Of a stretch of DNA of 64,000 nt, positions 55,116 to 63,256 are shown one piece after another (position 1 is the stretch's first letter; each line of letters opens with the position of its first letter). The stretch is from Alphaproteobacteria bacterium (lineage in GTDB: Bacteria > Pseudomonadota > Alphaproteobacteria > Rickettsiales > SXRF01): contig JANYBV010000028.1 of the NCBI GenBank assembly GCA_025360605.1, forward strand, positions 101,383 to 165,382. Direction: 5' to 3'. The notes under the pieces were generated by a model that worked only from the letters and a program-made list of their open reading frames with translations, had not been told where the DNA came from and did no database searches. A program made the position numbers and the translations under genes.

Positions 55116-56137
55116 GCCGGTTCCTGTTGGCTCATGCAGTGGATGGTGCCCAGCCCCCAGACAAAATCACGGCAGTGAATGCCGATGACTTCGCGCTTGG
55201 GAAACAGTTCCGCCAGAATGTTCAGGGCAATGCGGTCGGCGGCATCGTTAAAGGTTGGCACCAGCACCACGTTATTGGCAATCAGGAAATTGGCATAGGA
55301 GGCCGGAAGGAGTTGCCCTTCAAAATAGACTGGTTTTGGCATCGGCAGTTCCACCACGGTCAGCTGCTTTCCCTTGGTGTCGCGGATTTTTTTCAGGCGT
55401 TTGAGGTTGTCTTGCAGCAAGGCGTAGTTGGCATCTTTTTTATTTTTTTCGACTACGGTTACTACGGTGGTGGCATCGGTGAAGCGGGCTAAATCATCGA
55501 CGTGGCCATGCGTGTCGTCACCGGCGATGCCGTTGCCCAGCCAGATGACCTGTTCGATGCCCAGATATTTGGCGAACACGGTTTCGTAATCCTCGCGGGT
55601 GAACCCCTTGTTGCGTTCCTGAATGGAACTCAGCAGGCACTCTTCGGTGGTGAGCAGCAGCCCCTTGCCATTGACATCAATCGACCCGCCTTCGAGTACG
55701 ACGCGCTTGCCTTTATGCATCGGCTGGATGCGTTCCAGTTTATAATGCCCGTTTATCAGTTCGGGTACTTTATCGTCCAGCTTGTGGTTGGGGTATTTGG
55801 CCCACGCGTTAAAACGCCAGTCCAGCAAGGCTTTTTTACCCTTGGCATCCTTCACGAAAATGGGGCCGGACTCGCGCATCCATATACGGTTGGTCAGAAT
55901 GGTATAAAAATCGATTTTTGAAAGGATTGCACCGGTCTTCTCACACGCTGCTTTAGCTTTTTTCATATCACTTTCGTTGCGTACCAGAAGGCGCACGCGC
56001 TGGTGCTGCGTCAGCAGCGAAATGATCTCGGCATACACCCACGGGATGGGCTCGAACTTACCCGGCCAGTCCTCGCGGTTATGCGGCCATGCAAGTACGG
56101 TGGCGGTTTGCGGTTCCCACTCGGCGGGCATTCTCAT
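55112..56137 (-). CDS. aguA: agmatine deiminase
   Basis: AguA hydrolyses agmatine to N-carbamoylputrescine and ammonia. This member of the guanidino-modifying superfamily has the MPAEWEPQTATVLAWPHNREDW start, GNGIAGDDTHGHVDDLARF (His-Asp-rich catalytic region) and the terminal active-site Cys in GTIHCMSQQEP. It follows aguB by two bases. Length is 341 residues. Peptidyl-arginine deiminase-type annotation is common, but pairing with aguB favours agmatine. Confidence 0.92.
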   Translation of the reverse strand: MRMPAEWEPQTATVLAWPHNREDWPGKFEPIPWVYAEIISLLTQHQRVRLLVRNESDMKKAKAACEKTGAILSKIDFYTILTNRIWMRESGPIFVKDAKGKKALLDWRFNAWAKYPNHKLDDKVPELINGHYKLERIQPMHKGKRVVLEGGSIDVNGKGLLLTTEECLLSSIQERNKGFTREDYETVFAKYLGIEQVIWLGNGIAGDDTHGHVDDLARFTDATTVVTVVEKNKKDANYALLQDNLKRLKKIRDTKGKQLTVVELPMPKPVYFEGQLLPASYANFLIANNVVLVPTFNDAADRIALNILAELFPKREVIGIHCRDFVWGLGTIHCMSQQEPA

Positions 56138-56139
56138 GG

Positions 56140-57027
56140 CTATGACCCAAACCGTTTGGTGATAGCGCTGTACGCATCAACGCGGCGGTCGCGGAAGAAA
56201 GGCCAGTTGCGGCGGGTATATTCAATGAGTGCCGGATCGACGGTGGCGGTGAGGATTTCTTCTTTATCATGGCTACCCATGGCGAGTATGCGGCCAAACG
56301 GATCGCTGATGAAAGAGTGGCCAAAAAATTCAATGCCGTCGCCGGTGATGACTTCATGGCCGACGCGGTTGACAGCGGCAACATAGACCCCGTTGGCAAT
56401 GGAGTGCGAACGCTGGATGGTTTCCCATGCCGATACCTGCGCTTCACCAAACTCGGCTTTTTCGGCAGGGTGCCAGCCGATGGCGGTGGGGTAAAACAAT
56501 ACCTGTGCGCCGAGCATGGCGGTCAGGCGTGCGCCCTCGGGGTACCACTGGTCCCAGCATACCAGCGTGCCGATTTTGCCCGCGTGCGTGTCAAAAGCTT
56601 TGAAACCGAGGTCGCCTTGCGCGAAATAATATTTTTCCTCGAACAAGGGGTCATGGGGTATGTGCATCTTGCGGTAATGGCCGACCGTGCTGCCATCGGC
56701 ATCGATGATGACGGCGGTATTGTAAAACAACCCCTGCGCGGCTTTTTCATAAATCGAAGCAACGACTACCATGCCGGTTTTTTTCGCCACTTTGGCCACG
56801 GCCTGAACGGTGGGGCCGTCCAGCGGTTCGGCGAGATTGAAATAGGACTGGTCAAGTTTCTGGCAGAAATATTCGTTATTGAACAACTCGGGCAGGCAGG
56901 CCACTTCCACGCCTTGTGCGGCGGCTTGCTCAAGCATAGTGCAGGCTTTGGCGATGTTATCGGCAACATTGTTGCTCATGCGCATCTGCACAAGGCCAAT
57001 ACGGAATGGTTTTGGGTTGGAAGCCAC
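56140..57027 (-). CDS. aguB: N-carbamoylputrescine amidase
   Basis: This nitrilase-superfamily enzyme gives putrescine from N-carbamoylputrescine. The catalytic triad is Glu in CLPELFNNEYF, Lys in HYRKMHIPHDPLF and Cys in LVCWDQWYPEGAR. Length is 295 residues. It is adjacent to aguA and completes the two-step arginine-derived putrescine route. The gene that makes agmatine (speA) is not in the window. Confidence 0.93.
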   Translation of the reverse strand: MASNPKPFRIGLVQMRMSNNVADNIAKACTMLEQAAAQGVEVACLPELFNNEYFCQKLDQSYFNLAEPLDGPTVQAVAKVAKKTGMVVVASIYEKAAQGLFYNTAVIIDADGSTVGHYRKMHIPHDPLFEEKYYFAQGDLGFKAFDTHAGKIGTLVCWDQWYPEGARLTAMLGAQVLFYPTAIGWHPAEKAEFGEAQVSAWETIQRSHSIANGVYVAAVNRVGHEVITGDGIEFFGHSFISDPFGRILAMGSHDKEEILTATVDPALIEYTRRNWPFFRDRRVDAYSAITKRFGS

Positions 57028-57114
57028 GTGTTTTCTCCTGATATAATGGTGCTAGTGGTGTAGAGCAGGTCTGCACCATTTTCAAGAAAAACGACGGCTT
57101 GAAACGTCGTTAAA

Positions 57115-57303
57115 TTACGCGGTGAGGTTCGGGTAGAGCATCAGCTCCAGCTCACGGATTTTGTCACGCAGGGCAAGCTTGATCTTCTTAATACGCTTGC
57201 GGGTGAACTCATCCAGTTTAGGGTCTTTCTCCTGTTCGTCCACATGACGGTGTTCGACGCGGAGGGAATCCAGTTGTTTTACGAGCAATAAATCTTCGTT
57301 CAT
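57115..57303 (-). CDS. YdcH family (DUF465) small protein
   Basis: This 62-residue, strongly charged, helical protein has RVEHRHVDEQEKDP and RIKKIKLALRDKIRELE, the YdcH/DUF465 signature, widespread in proteobacteria. The function is unknown. It lies between ubiX and aguB on the same strand, with 190 bases of gene-free sequence upstream that include a terminator for ubiX and a TATAAT (57410-57415, minus strand). Confidence 0.9.
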   Translation of the reverse strand: MNEDLLLVKQLDSLRVEHRHVDEQEKDPKLDEFTRKRIKKIKLALRDKIRELELMLYPNLTA

Positions 57304-57417
57304 AGCTACACTAACCTATCGTTATGGCCAAATATGGCATTTTTTACAGTCGACTAACCTGCGTCTGAGGTGTTTCCACTGACGCTGTCAAATTTTTTAA
57401 AACTGGAACATTATAAC

Positions 57418-57446
57418 AAAAAATGAGGCTGCTGCCTACTCATTTA
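57418..57446 (-). terminator. probable intrinsic terminator of ubiX
   Basis: On the minus strand an imperfect stem, ATGAG...GGC-AGCA-GCC...TCAT, is followed by six T residues (57418-57423). It lies 48 bases after the ubiX stop and matches a Rho-independent terminator. The remaining 57304-57493 gap shows no gene. Confidence 0.6.
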
Positions 57447-57493
57447 TAAAAAATTAAGGATTCAGTGGTAATGGCGGCAAAAAATCAAAAATT

Positions 57494-58069
57494 TCAATCG
57501 ACTGGAACGCCGTCCCAGCGTTTGACCAGCGCGTGCGGCAGGTCAAACAGGTCCAGTACGCGCCCGACCGTGTGGGCAATCATTTCATCAAGGCTGGTGG
57601 GTTTGCTGTAAAACGCCGGAACCGGCGGAGCGATGATGCCCCCCATGTCGGACACGGCCAGCATGTTGCGCAGGTGCGCCGAATGCAGCGGGGTTTCACG
57701 CACCATAAGCACAAGGCGGCGGCGTTCTTTTAATACTACATCAGCGGCGCGGGTTAATAGTGTGGTGGTGTTGGCGGTGGCGATTTCGGCGAGCGTGCGC
57801 ATGGAGCAGGGCGCGACAATCATACCCAGTGTTTTGAACGAGCCGCTTGCGATGCTGGCGGAAAGGTCCGCTGCGCTGTGGGTATGGGCGGCGAGCGCCT
57901 GCACCTGCGGGATGGAATAATCGGTTTCGTGGGCGATGGTGATCTGTGCGGTTTTAGAAATGACGAGATGTGTCTGCACGCCCGCGCTTTTCAGCGCCTT
58001 GAGAAGCTCAATGCCATACACGGCGCCGGATGCGCCGCTGATGCCAATAATGATTCGCTTCTGTTCCAC
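57494..58069 (-). CDS. ubiX: flavin prenyltransferase UbiX
   Basis: UbiX makes prenylated FMN, the cofactor of the UbiD decarboxylase in ubiquinone synthesis. It has IIIGISGASGAVYGIEL and SMRTLAEIATANTTTLLTRAADVVLKERRRLVLMVRETPLH in the correct order. I chose the GTG at 58069 because GGGAG lies five bases before it; the open frame extends to 58081. Length is 191 residues. UbiD is not seen in the window. Confidence 0.93.
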   Translation of the reverse strand: MEQKRIIIGISGASGAVYGIELLKALKSAGVQTHLVISKTAQITIAHETDYSIPQVQALAAHTHSAADLSASIASGSFKTLGMIVAPCSMRTLAEIATANTTTLLTRAADVVLKERRRLVLMVRETPLHSAHLRNMLAVSDMGGIIAPPVPAFYSKPTSLDEMIAHTVGRVLDLFDLPHALVKRWDGVPVD

Positions 58070-58081
58070 ACACTCTCCCAC

Positions 58082-58119
58082 AAAAAAATACGGCAGATAG
58101 ATGAACTATCTGCCGTATT
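58082..58119 (-). terminator. intrinsic terminator of ctrA
   Basis: ATACGGCAGATAG (58088-58100) and CTATCTGCCGTAT (58106-58118) form a perfect 13-bp stem around a five-base loop. Read on the minus strand it is followed by seven T residues (58081-58087 reversed), 18 bases after the ctrA stop. A clear Rho-independent terminator. Confidence 0.92.
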
Positions 58120-58136
58120 ATACCTGTTTAGTAAGC

Positions 58137-58859
58137 TTATGCTACTTCGTCAGCATGCGCCTTTTCGATGGAACCATCGGTCACTTCCGGATCCTTCAGC
58201 ACATAGCCGCGGCCCCAGACGGTTTCAATGTAGTTATCACCATTGGCAGCCTGAGCGAGCTTCTTGCGGAGCTTGCAGACGAACACGTCGATGATTTTCA
58301 GTTCCGGTTCGTCAATGCCACCATAGAGGTGGTTGAGGAACATTTCCTTGGTCAGCGTGGTGCCCTTACGCAGCGAAAGCAACTCGAGAATCGAATATTC
58401 TTTGCTGGTTAAGTGCAATGGCTTGCTATCCACTTCGATCGAGCGGGTATCAAGGTTGACAGCCAGCTTGCCGGTGCGGATGATAGATTCAGAATGCCCT
58501 TTCGAACGGCGGACAATCGCCTGAATACGGGCAATCAGCTCACCTTTGTTGAATGGCTTGGTCAGGTAGTCGTCTGCGCCATACCCAAGGCCTTTGATCT
58601 TCTGGTCAGGGCCGGACAGGCCGGACAGGATTAAGATAGGGGTGGTAACGCGGGCAGCGCGGAAGCGGCGCAGCACTTCGTATCCATCAATATCAGGGAG
58701 CATCAGGTCAAGGATGATAATATCGTAATCGTATAATTTACCGATTTCGAGTCCTTCTTCGCCGAGCTGAGTGGTATCGCAGATGATGCCTTCAGATGCG
58801 AGCGATAGTTCGATGGCCTTCGCAGTCGAGGAATCATCTTCTACCAACAATACGCGCAT
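58137..58859 (-). CDS. ctrA: cell-cycle response regulator CtrA
   Basis: This is the alphaproteobacterial master regulator. The receiver domain has the phospho-acceptor Asp51 in [17 protein letters not shown], the acidic pocket VEDD, and the switch Lys in [17 protein letters not shown]. The OmpR-type winged helix (about 130-225) has [32 protein letters not shown], which is diagnostic of CtrA. Length is 240 residues. Two full CtrA boxes lie just upstream, between it and fliI, suggesting autoregulation and control of flagellar genes. Confidence 0.96.
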   Translation of the reverse strand: MRVLLVEDDSSTAKAIELSLASEGIICDTTQLGEEGLEIGKLYDYDIIILDLMLPDIDGYEVLRRFRAARVTTPILILSGLSGPDQKIKGLGYGADDYLTKPFNKGELIARIQAIVRRSKGHSESIIRTGKLAVNLDTRSIEVDSKPLHLTSKEYSILELLSLRKGTTLTKEMFLNHLYGGIDEPELKIIDVFVCKLRKKLAQAANGDNYIETVWGRGYVLKDPEVTDGSIEKAHADEVA

Positions 58860-58883
58860 AATGTATTCTCCCCCAAATAGTAT

Positions 58884-58898
58884 TTAAAAAGTATTTAA
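58884..58898. promoter_or_regulatory. CtrA box 1 (TTAA-N7-TTAA)
   Basis: TTAA-AAAGTAT-TTAA, followed by CC, is an exact match to the CtrA full-site spacing. It lies 25 bases upstream of the ctrA start (58859, minus strand). It probably binds phosphorylated CtrA for self-control. Confidence 0.7.
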
Positions 58899-58938
58899 CC
58901 AGTTACAAGTAAGTGCGTCTATCCAAAGCATTAATAAA

Positions 58939-58953
58939 TTAATTTTAAGTTAA
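58939..58953. promoter_or_regulatory. CtrA box 2 (TTAA-N7-TTAA)
   Basis: TTAA-TTTTAAG-TTAA, followed by CC, is a second exact full-site, 41 bases from box 1. It is 116 bases before fliI and 80 bases before ctrA. The 209-base intergenic gap is very AT-rich, yet two exact boxes between ctrA and a flagellar gene are unlikely to be chance. Confidence 0.7.
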
Positions 58954-59068
58954 CCATAAAAAAAATATTTAAACAATCTTTATGTGTAATAATTTAATAA
59001 AATATCTATAGTCGTTTGTAGGTGAACAGGTAACCTATGTCAAATAGTAAAGAAGGGGGGAGCTTCCG

Positions 59069-60412
59069 ATGAGGGTTGAGGAAATAACCACTTTACAGGA
59101 AGTTACTGTCATGGGCAAAGTGACCGCCGTTATGGGCATGCTCATTGAGTGTTCTGGCATTGAACGGTTGTTAAGCATAGGTTCACGTTGCAGAATCGTA
59201 GGTCAAAAAGGCATGCTATCCGCTAGCTCGGCAGTTCTTGCCGAGGTGGTCGGGTTTAACCAAAATAAAGCGTTACTGATGCCTTTTGGCAGCATCGAAG
59301 GCATCGGTCCGGGGGCCTCGGTGATTGTCGAGGAAAACGCCTCGGTGTGCCACCCCGATCAAGGCTGGCTGGGCCGCGTGATTAACGCGATGGGCGAGCC
59401 GGTGGATGGTAAGGGGCCATTACCGCATGGTAACATTCCTTACCGCTTGCGTAATAGCCCGCCCGCCGCGCACGATCGCGCCCGTGTACGCGGCAAGATG
59501 AATATGGGAGTCCGCAGCTTAAACACCTTCCTAACCTGCTGCCGTGGCCAGCGTATGGGTATTTTCGCTGGAAGTGGCGTGGGTAAGTCTATTGTTATGT
59601 CCATGCTGGCGCGTAACTCGCAGGCAGATGTCAACGTGATCGGTCTGATCGGCGAACGTTCGCGTGAATTACAGGAATTTATCGAAGATGATTTGCAGGA
59701 AGAAGGCCTGAAGCGTTCGGTTATTATTGTGGCTACCTCCAGCGAGTATGCGCTCTTACGCCGTCAGGCGGCTTATCTCACGATGTCGGTAGCTGAATAT
59801 TTTAGGGATCAGGGCAAGGATGTGCTGTGCCTTATGGACAGCGTGACGCGGTTTGCCATGGCGCAGCGCGAGATTGGTTTATCCGCAGGTGAGCCACCTA
59901 CCAGTAAGGGCTATACCCCCACTGTGTTTGCCGAGCTGCCCAAGCTGCTGGAACGTGCTGGTCCGGGGAAGGTGGGGCAGGGAAGTATCACTGGCTTATT
60001 CACCGTACTGGTGGAAGGTGATGACACCAACGAACCTATCTCCGATACCGTGCGGGGGATCCTTGACGGGCATATTATCCTCGACCGTGCCATCGCCCAG
60101 CGCGGGCGATACCCTGCCGTGAATATCCTCAAAAGCGTGTCGCGTACCATGCCCGATTGCAATACCGAGCAGGAAAACGCGCTCGTGCAGGTGGCGCGAA
60201 ATCTGATGTCGGTGTATGAGGACATGGCTGAAATGATCCGCCTCGGCGCATACCGTAAGGGCAGCAGCCCTGAAGTAGATCAGGCGATTCAGTATTATCC
60301 GCAGCTGGAAAATTTCCTGCGCCAGCGCAAGGATGAAAAAACCGATCTGGATTCGGGGTATGATGAGCTGGCCGCACTGCTTGGCATCAAGGAATGGCGG
60401 ACGGTTAAATGA
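59069..60412 (+). CDS. fliI: flagellum-specific ATP synthase FliI
   Basis: FliI is the ATPase of the flagellar type III export apparatus. The Walker A GSGVGKS is at 168-174, with the F1-like DSVTRFAMAQREIGLSAGEPPTSKGYTPTVFAELPKLLERAG and TVLVEGDDTNEPISDTVRGILDGHI, and a C-terminal helical domain. Length is 447 residues. It overlaps fliJ by four bases and is divergent from ctrA. Confidence 0.96.
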   Translation: MRVEEITTLQEVTVMGKVTAVMGMLIECSGIERLLSIGSRCRIVGQKGMLSASSAVLAEVVGFNQNKALLMPFGSIEGIGPGASVIVEENASVCHPDQGWLGRVINAMGEPVDGKGPLPHGNIPYRLRNSPPAAHDRARVRGKMNMGVRSLNTFLTCCRGQRMGIFAGSGVGKSIVMSMLARNSQADVNVIGLIGERSRELQEFIEDDLQEEGLKRSVIIVATSSEYALLRRQAAYLTMSVAEYFRDQGKDVLCLMDSVTRFAMAQREIGLSAGEPPTSKGYTPTVFAELPKLLERAGPGKVGQGSITGLFTVLVEGDDTNEPISDTVRGILDGHIILDRAIAQRGRYPAVNILKSVSRTMPDCNTEQENALVQVARNLMSVYEDMAEMIRLGAYRKGSSPEVDQAIQYYPQLENFLRQRKDEKTDLDSGYDELAALLGIKEWRTVK

Positions 60413-60831
60413 AAGGGCTAAATACCCTGATCAAGCTGCACAAGCGGACACTCGACGAACTACGTCGCAAGATGGCAGCGCTGGAAAACCAGAAGATTCA
60501 ATTGTTGCAGGCCTCCGCGCGGCTGGACGAAGAACTGGCATCGGAAATAAAAACCGCCAGCAAGACACCGGAGCTTGGGCAGTTTTTTGGCGGGTTTTCT
60601 AACCGTATCAAAAACCGCCAGCTCGATATCGCGCGCGAAGTGGCCAAGCTGGATAAGCAGATAGAGACGCTGAATAACGAAATCCGCGATGCGTTTTCCG
60701 AACTCAAGAAATTTGAAATTGCACTGGAAAACGCAAAATTCAAACTCAAGGCGGCGCAGGAACGGATGCTTACCATCGAGATGGATGAAATCGCGCAGCA
60801 GCAGTTCAGCAGGAAGACGGAAGATAGCTGA
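60409..60831 (+). CDS. fliJ: flagellar export protein FliJ-like
   Basis: This is a coiled-coil protein of 140 residues, positioned after fliI as usual. It is nearly all helical, with heptad-like runs (KRTLDELRRKMAALENQKIQLL and FELKKFEIALENAKFKLKAAQERM). FliJ-type stalk proteins escort export substrates and contact FlhA. The sequence is poorly conserved between species, so the call rests on position and shape. Confidence 0.8.
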   Translation: MKGLNTLIKLHKRTLDELRRKMAALENQKIQLLQASARLDEELASEIKTASKTPELGQFFGGFSNRIKNRQLDIAREVAKLDKQIETLNNEIRDAFSELKKFEIALENAKFKLKAAQERMLTIEMDEIAQQQFSRKTEDS

Positions 60832-60832
60832 C

Positions 60833-62458
60833 GTGAATTCCGGACTGAAATACTCCCTGAAGTGGCATCTTGTTTTTGTGAATATGTTGGGCATTGGATT
60901 TTTTATGCTCTTCATCGCCGGAGCATATAAAAGTCATATGACCACATGGGGTATATTGTCCCCAGAATCTCTGACATATATCCTGTTCACCAACTGTTTG
61001 CTTTGTCTGCTTAGCCTTCACCAGTGGCTGTGGAAAGTAGTATGGGCGGTACTTTGTTTATCATCCGGACTGGCAGATTATTTTCTCACTAATTATGGGG
61101 TTGAGATTGACCGCGATACCCTGACCGTTTTTTTTCAGGCTACGCCAAAAGATGTCGGTGCTTTCAATATTACTGCTATTTTATTTCACCTGATTCCAAG
61201 TCTGTTGCTGGCGGCAACCGGCTGGTTCGTAATTAAACCCTCCCGTGATTTTTCCCCCATGCGATCCCGTGGATTGCTCGTCCTTGCCTTACTGATGGGG
61301 GCGGTGGGGGCAACAGGCTATTTCGCGTGGCCGATAGTAGGTAAGTCTACGCCTTATAATGTGGTGGCCGCTACCTACGGTTACTATCAGTATACGCGTG
61401 AGCTGGATCAAGCGATTAAAAGTAGAAAAAACATCGGCGATGATGCCGGAGTGTTTACAGAAAATGCCACACAACCGCTATCCATAGTGCTGGTGATAGG
61501 GGAGTCGGCACGCGCCGATCATTTTTCCCTGAACGGGTATAAACGGGATACCAATCCTTTGCTGGCAAAGGTGAATAACCTTGTCAGCTTTACCCATGCC
61601 ACCTCCTGTGGGGTGATGACCCATACGTCTGTACCGTGTTTACTGACGCGCGCTACCGCAACAAACTGGATTCCGGCTGAAACAGAAACTTCGGTTATCA
61701 GCGTGTTTAACGCGCTGCATTTTGACACAGCATGGTTTGGTTCTCAGGGAGATTTTTCACTGAGCGTGCCGGTATCGTACATCAGCAGCGAGGCGCAGAA
61801 AAAAGTCATATTGTATGCGGCTGATGGCGGTCGTTCTCCGTATGACGGCCAGTTATTGCCGTACCTCGATCAGGCTCTTGGCACCACTACCAATCATTTT
61901 GTGGTTTTACATACCAATGGCAGCCATATTCAGTATGCGGCACGTTATCCGAAAGAGTTCGAGAGATTTCCGGCAAATTGCAAAGAACACAATCTCAGCC
62001 TTGCGCAACGCATGTTTATCATTACGAATTCCGAGGTAAAGTCTAACCAGAAATTTCGCTATAAAACGACGGATATGTTTGATGATTGCGCTTCCAGCAT
62101 CGATACGCTGATTAACAGTTATGATAATTCAATCGTCTATACCGATTGGATGCTGAATCAGGTTATTTCGCGCTTGCAACACACAAACGCCATCATGCTG
62201 TACACGTCCGATCACGGTGAATCATTAGGAGAAAACGGCAAATTCCTGCATGGCCACCCCGAGGAAGTAAATAACTGGCAGGTGCCCATGATCGTTTGGG
62301 CCTCCGATACCTATATCCAAAACAATCCACAGCGCTGGGCGGCATTGCAATCCTACCGGCATAAACCGGTAAGCCACGACCATATTTTTCATTCATTGCT
62401 GGACTGTGCCGGCATTGATTCAAAGCTGACTGACCCGTCCTTAAGCCTGTGCCGGTAG
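60833..62458 (+). CDS. phosphoethanolamine transferase (EptA/MCR family)
   Basis: This inner-membrane enzyme would add phosphoethanolamine to lipid A or a similar target. Five N-terminal helices lead to a periplasmic sulfatase-type domain with GESAR (Glu224), the Thr263 nucleophile between Cys259 and Cys269, and TSDHGESLGENG for zinc. The Glu224-Thr263 spacing (39) equals MCR-1's Glu246-Thr285, and the Cys pair spacing also matches. The start is GTG at 60833, one base after the fliJ stop; the longer frame overlaps fliJ. Length is 541 residues. Confidence 0.92.
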   Translation: MNSGLKYSLKWHLVFVNMLGIGFFMLFIAGAYKSHMTTWGILSPESLTYILFTNCLLCLLSLHQWLWKVVWAVLCLSSGLADYFLTNYGVEIDRDTLTVFFQATPKDVGAFNITAILFHLIPSLLLAATGWFVIKPSRDFSPMRSRGLLVLALLMGAVGATGYFAWPIVGKSTPYNVVAATYGYYQYTRELDQAIKSRKNIGDDAGVFTENATQPLSIVLVIGESARADHFSLNGYKRDTNPLLAKVNNLVSFTHATSCGVMTHTSVPCLLTRATATNWIPAETETSVISVFNALHFDTAWFGSQGDFSLSVPVSYISSEAQKKVILYAADGGRSPYDGQLLPYLDQALGTTTNHFVVLHTNGSHIQYAARYPKEFERFPANCKEHNLSLAQRMFIITNSEVKSNQKFRYKTTDMFDDCASSIDTLINSYDNSIVYTDWMLNQVISRLQHTNAIMLYTSDHGESLGENGKFLHGHPEEVNNWQVPMIVWASDTYIQNNPQRWAALQSYRHKPVSHDHIFHSLLDCAGIDSKLTDPSLSLCR

Positions 62459-62460
62459 GG

Positions 62461-62841
62461 CTAACTGGCGTGCTTGAACAGCTCTTCCAGCTGCGCCACT
62501 TTTTCAGCGCGGTTCTTTTTCTTTTCGATTTTTACGATCTCGTCGAGCGCCACTTCGAGATGCGCCTTCAAAATCCGTGTTTCAATCGATTTTAACGCGG
62601 AGTGGATGGCTTTGCACTGCATCAGTACATCTTCCATCTTGCGCTGTTCCTCGAGCATTTTGCGGATACCCTCAATCTGGCCGACGATACGGTTGAGGCG
62701 TTTAATCTCGTCGCTGTGATCGATATGGTTATATTCCTCACGTTTTTTTAGCTTGGCGAGTTGTTTTTCGGTCAGCTTTTCACTGTGTTTTTCATTGTTT
62801 TTGTCACCGTGCTTGTCGTTATGCTTTTCATTATGTTTCAT
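62461..62841 (-). CDS. CsoR/RcnR-type metal-sensing repressor with His-rich N-terminus
   Basis: This is a DUF156 (CsoR/RcnR/FrmR) family four-helix DNA-binding protein, 126 residues. The core EIKRLNRIVGQIEGIRKMLEE is followed by DVLMQCKAIHSALK and a helix with His94. The usual metal ligands are altered: the first Cys is Met69 and the third is Ala98, while Cys76 lies elsewhere. The N-terminus has KHNEKHNDKHGDKNNEKHSEK (four His, at positions 3, 7, 11, 19). The ATG at 62841 has AGGAGA eight bases before. It is likely a metal- or aldehyde-linked regulator; its specificity is unknown. Confidence 0.82.
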   Translation of the reverse strand: MKHNEKHNDKHGDKNNEKHSEKLTEKQLAKLKKREEYNHIDHSDEIKRLNRIVGQIEGIRKMLEEQRKMEDVLMQCKAIHSALKSIETRILKAHLEVALDEIVKIEKKKNRAEKVAQLEELFKHAS

Positions 62842-62866
62842 GAAAGAGGTCTCCTTAGCAAGGGGT

Positions 62867-62889
62867 GGGGTACCTGTATATGGTATCCC
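62867..62889. promoter_or_regulatory. imperfect inverted repeat upstream of CsoR-like gene
   Basis: GGGGTACC (62867-62874) and GGTATCCC (62882-62889) form an 8-bp inverted repeat with one mismatch. It lies 26 bases before the start of the CsoR-like gene on the minus strand, where a self-operator would be expected. CsoR-family operators often carry G-tract and ATACC/GGTAT features. Confidence 0.45.
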
Positions 62890-62947
62890 ATGGCAAAAGG
62901 CAAGGCGCATAGATTTTTAGTTGTTTTACAGTGTATTATATATGAAG

Positions 62948-62964
62948 GGGTATGTTGTATACCC
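62948..62964. promoter_or_regulatory. 17-bp GGGTAT-N5-ATACCC palindrome
   Basis: GGGTAT (62948-62953), spacer GTTGT, and ATACCC (62959-62964) form a perfect 6-bp inverted repeat, extended by a further partial match. It is in the 415-base gap 62842-63256, which holds no gene. The half-site resembles the one at 62882-62889 and could be a second operator. Confidence 0.4.
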
Positions 62965-62990
62965 TCTGGATGGTGGTGGGATGGTACCAA

Positions 62991-63010
62991 AATGCCACCC
63001 AATGCCACCC
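62991..63010. repeat. tandem 10-bp direct repeat
   Basis: AATGCCACCC is repeated twice head-to-tail (62991-63000 and 63001-63010). Such short direct repeats can be regulator-binding sites or slippage products. The rest of the gap to 63256 is AT-rich without clear features. Confidence 0.5.
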
Positions 63011-63256
63011 AACGTCATTGAGTGGTGCATTGAAGGTCTATATGGCAGCGATGGTTTACTTATAAAGACAGATGAATCCATTGTTTCATAAATTATATCC
63101 AATTGTTTTTCAACGATATGATAAAGTTTTTCATCCCCGTATCGTCATAAAACCTTAATCTTATTTGGCTATAATCTTAAGAATTGGACACATAATTGTA
63201 ACAATGCACTGTTAACATAGACGTATAGTGTAAAAACAAATCATATAGGTTGATAT

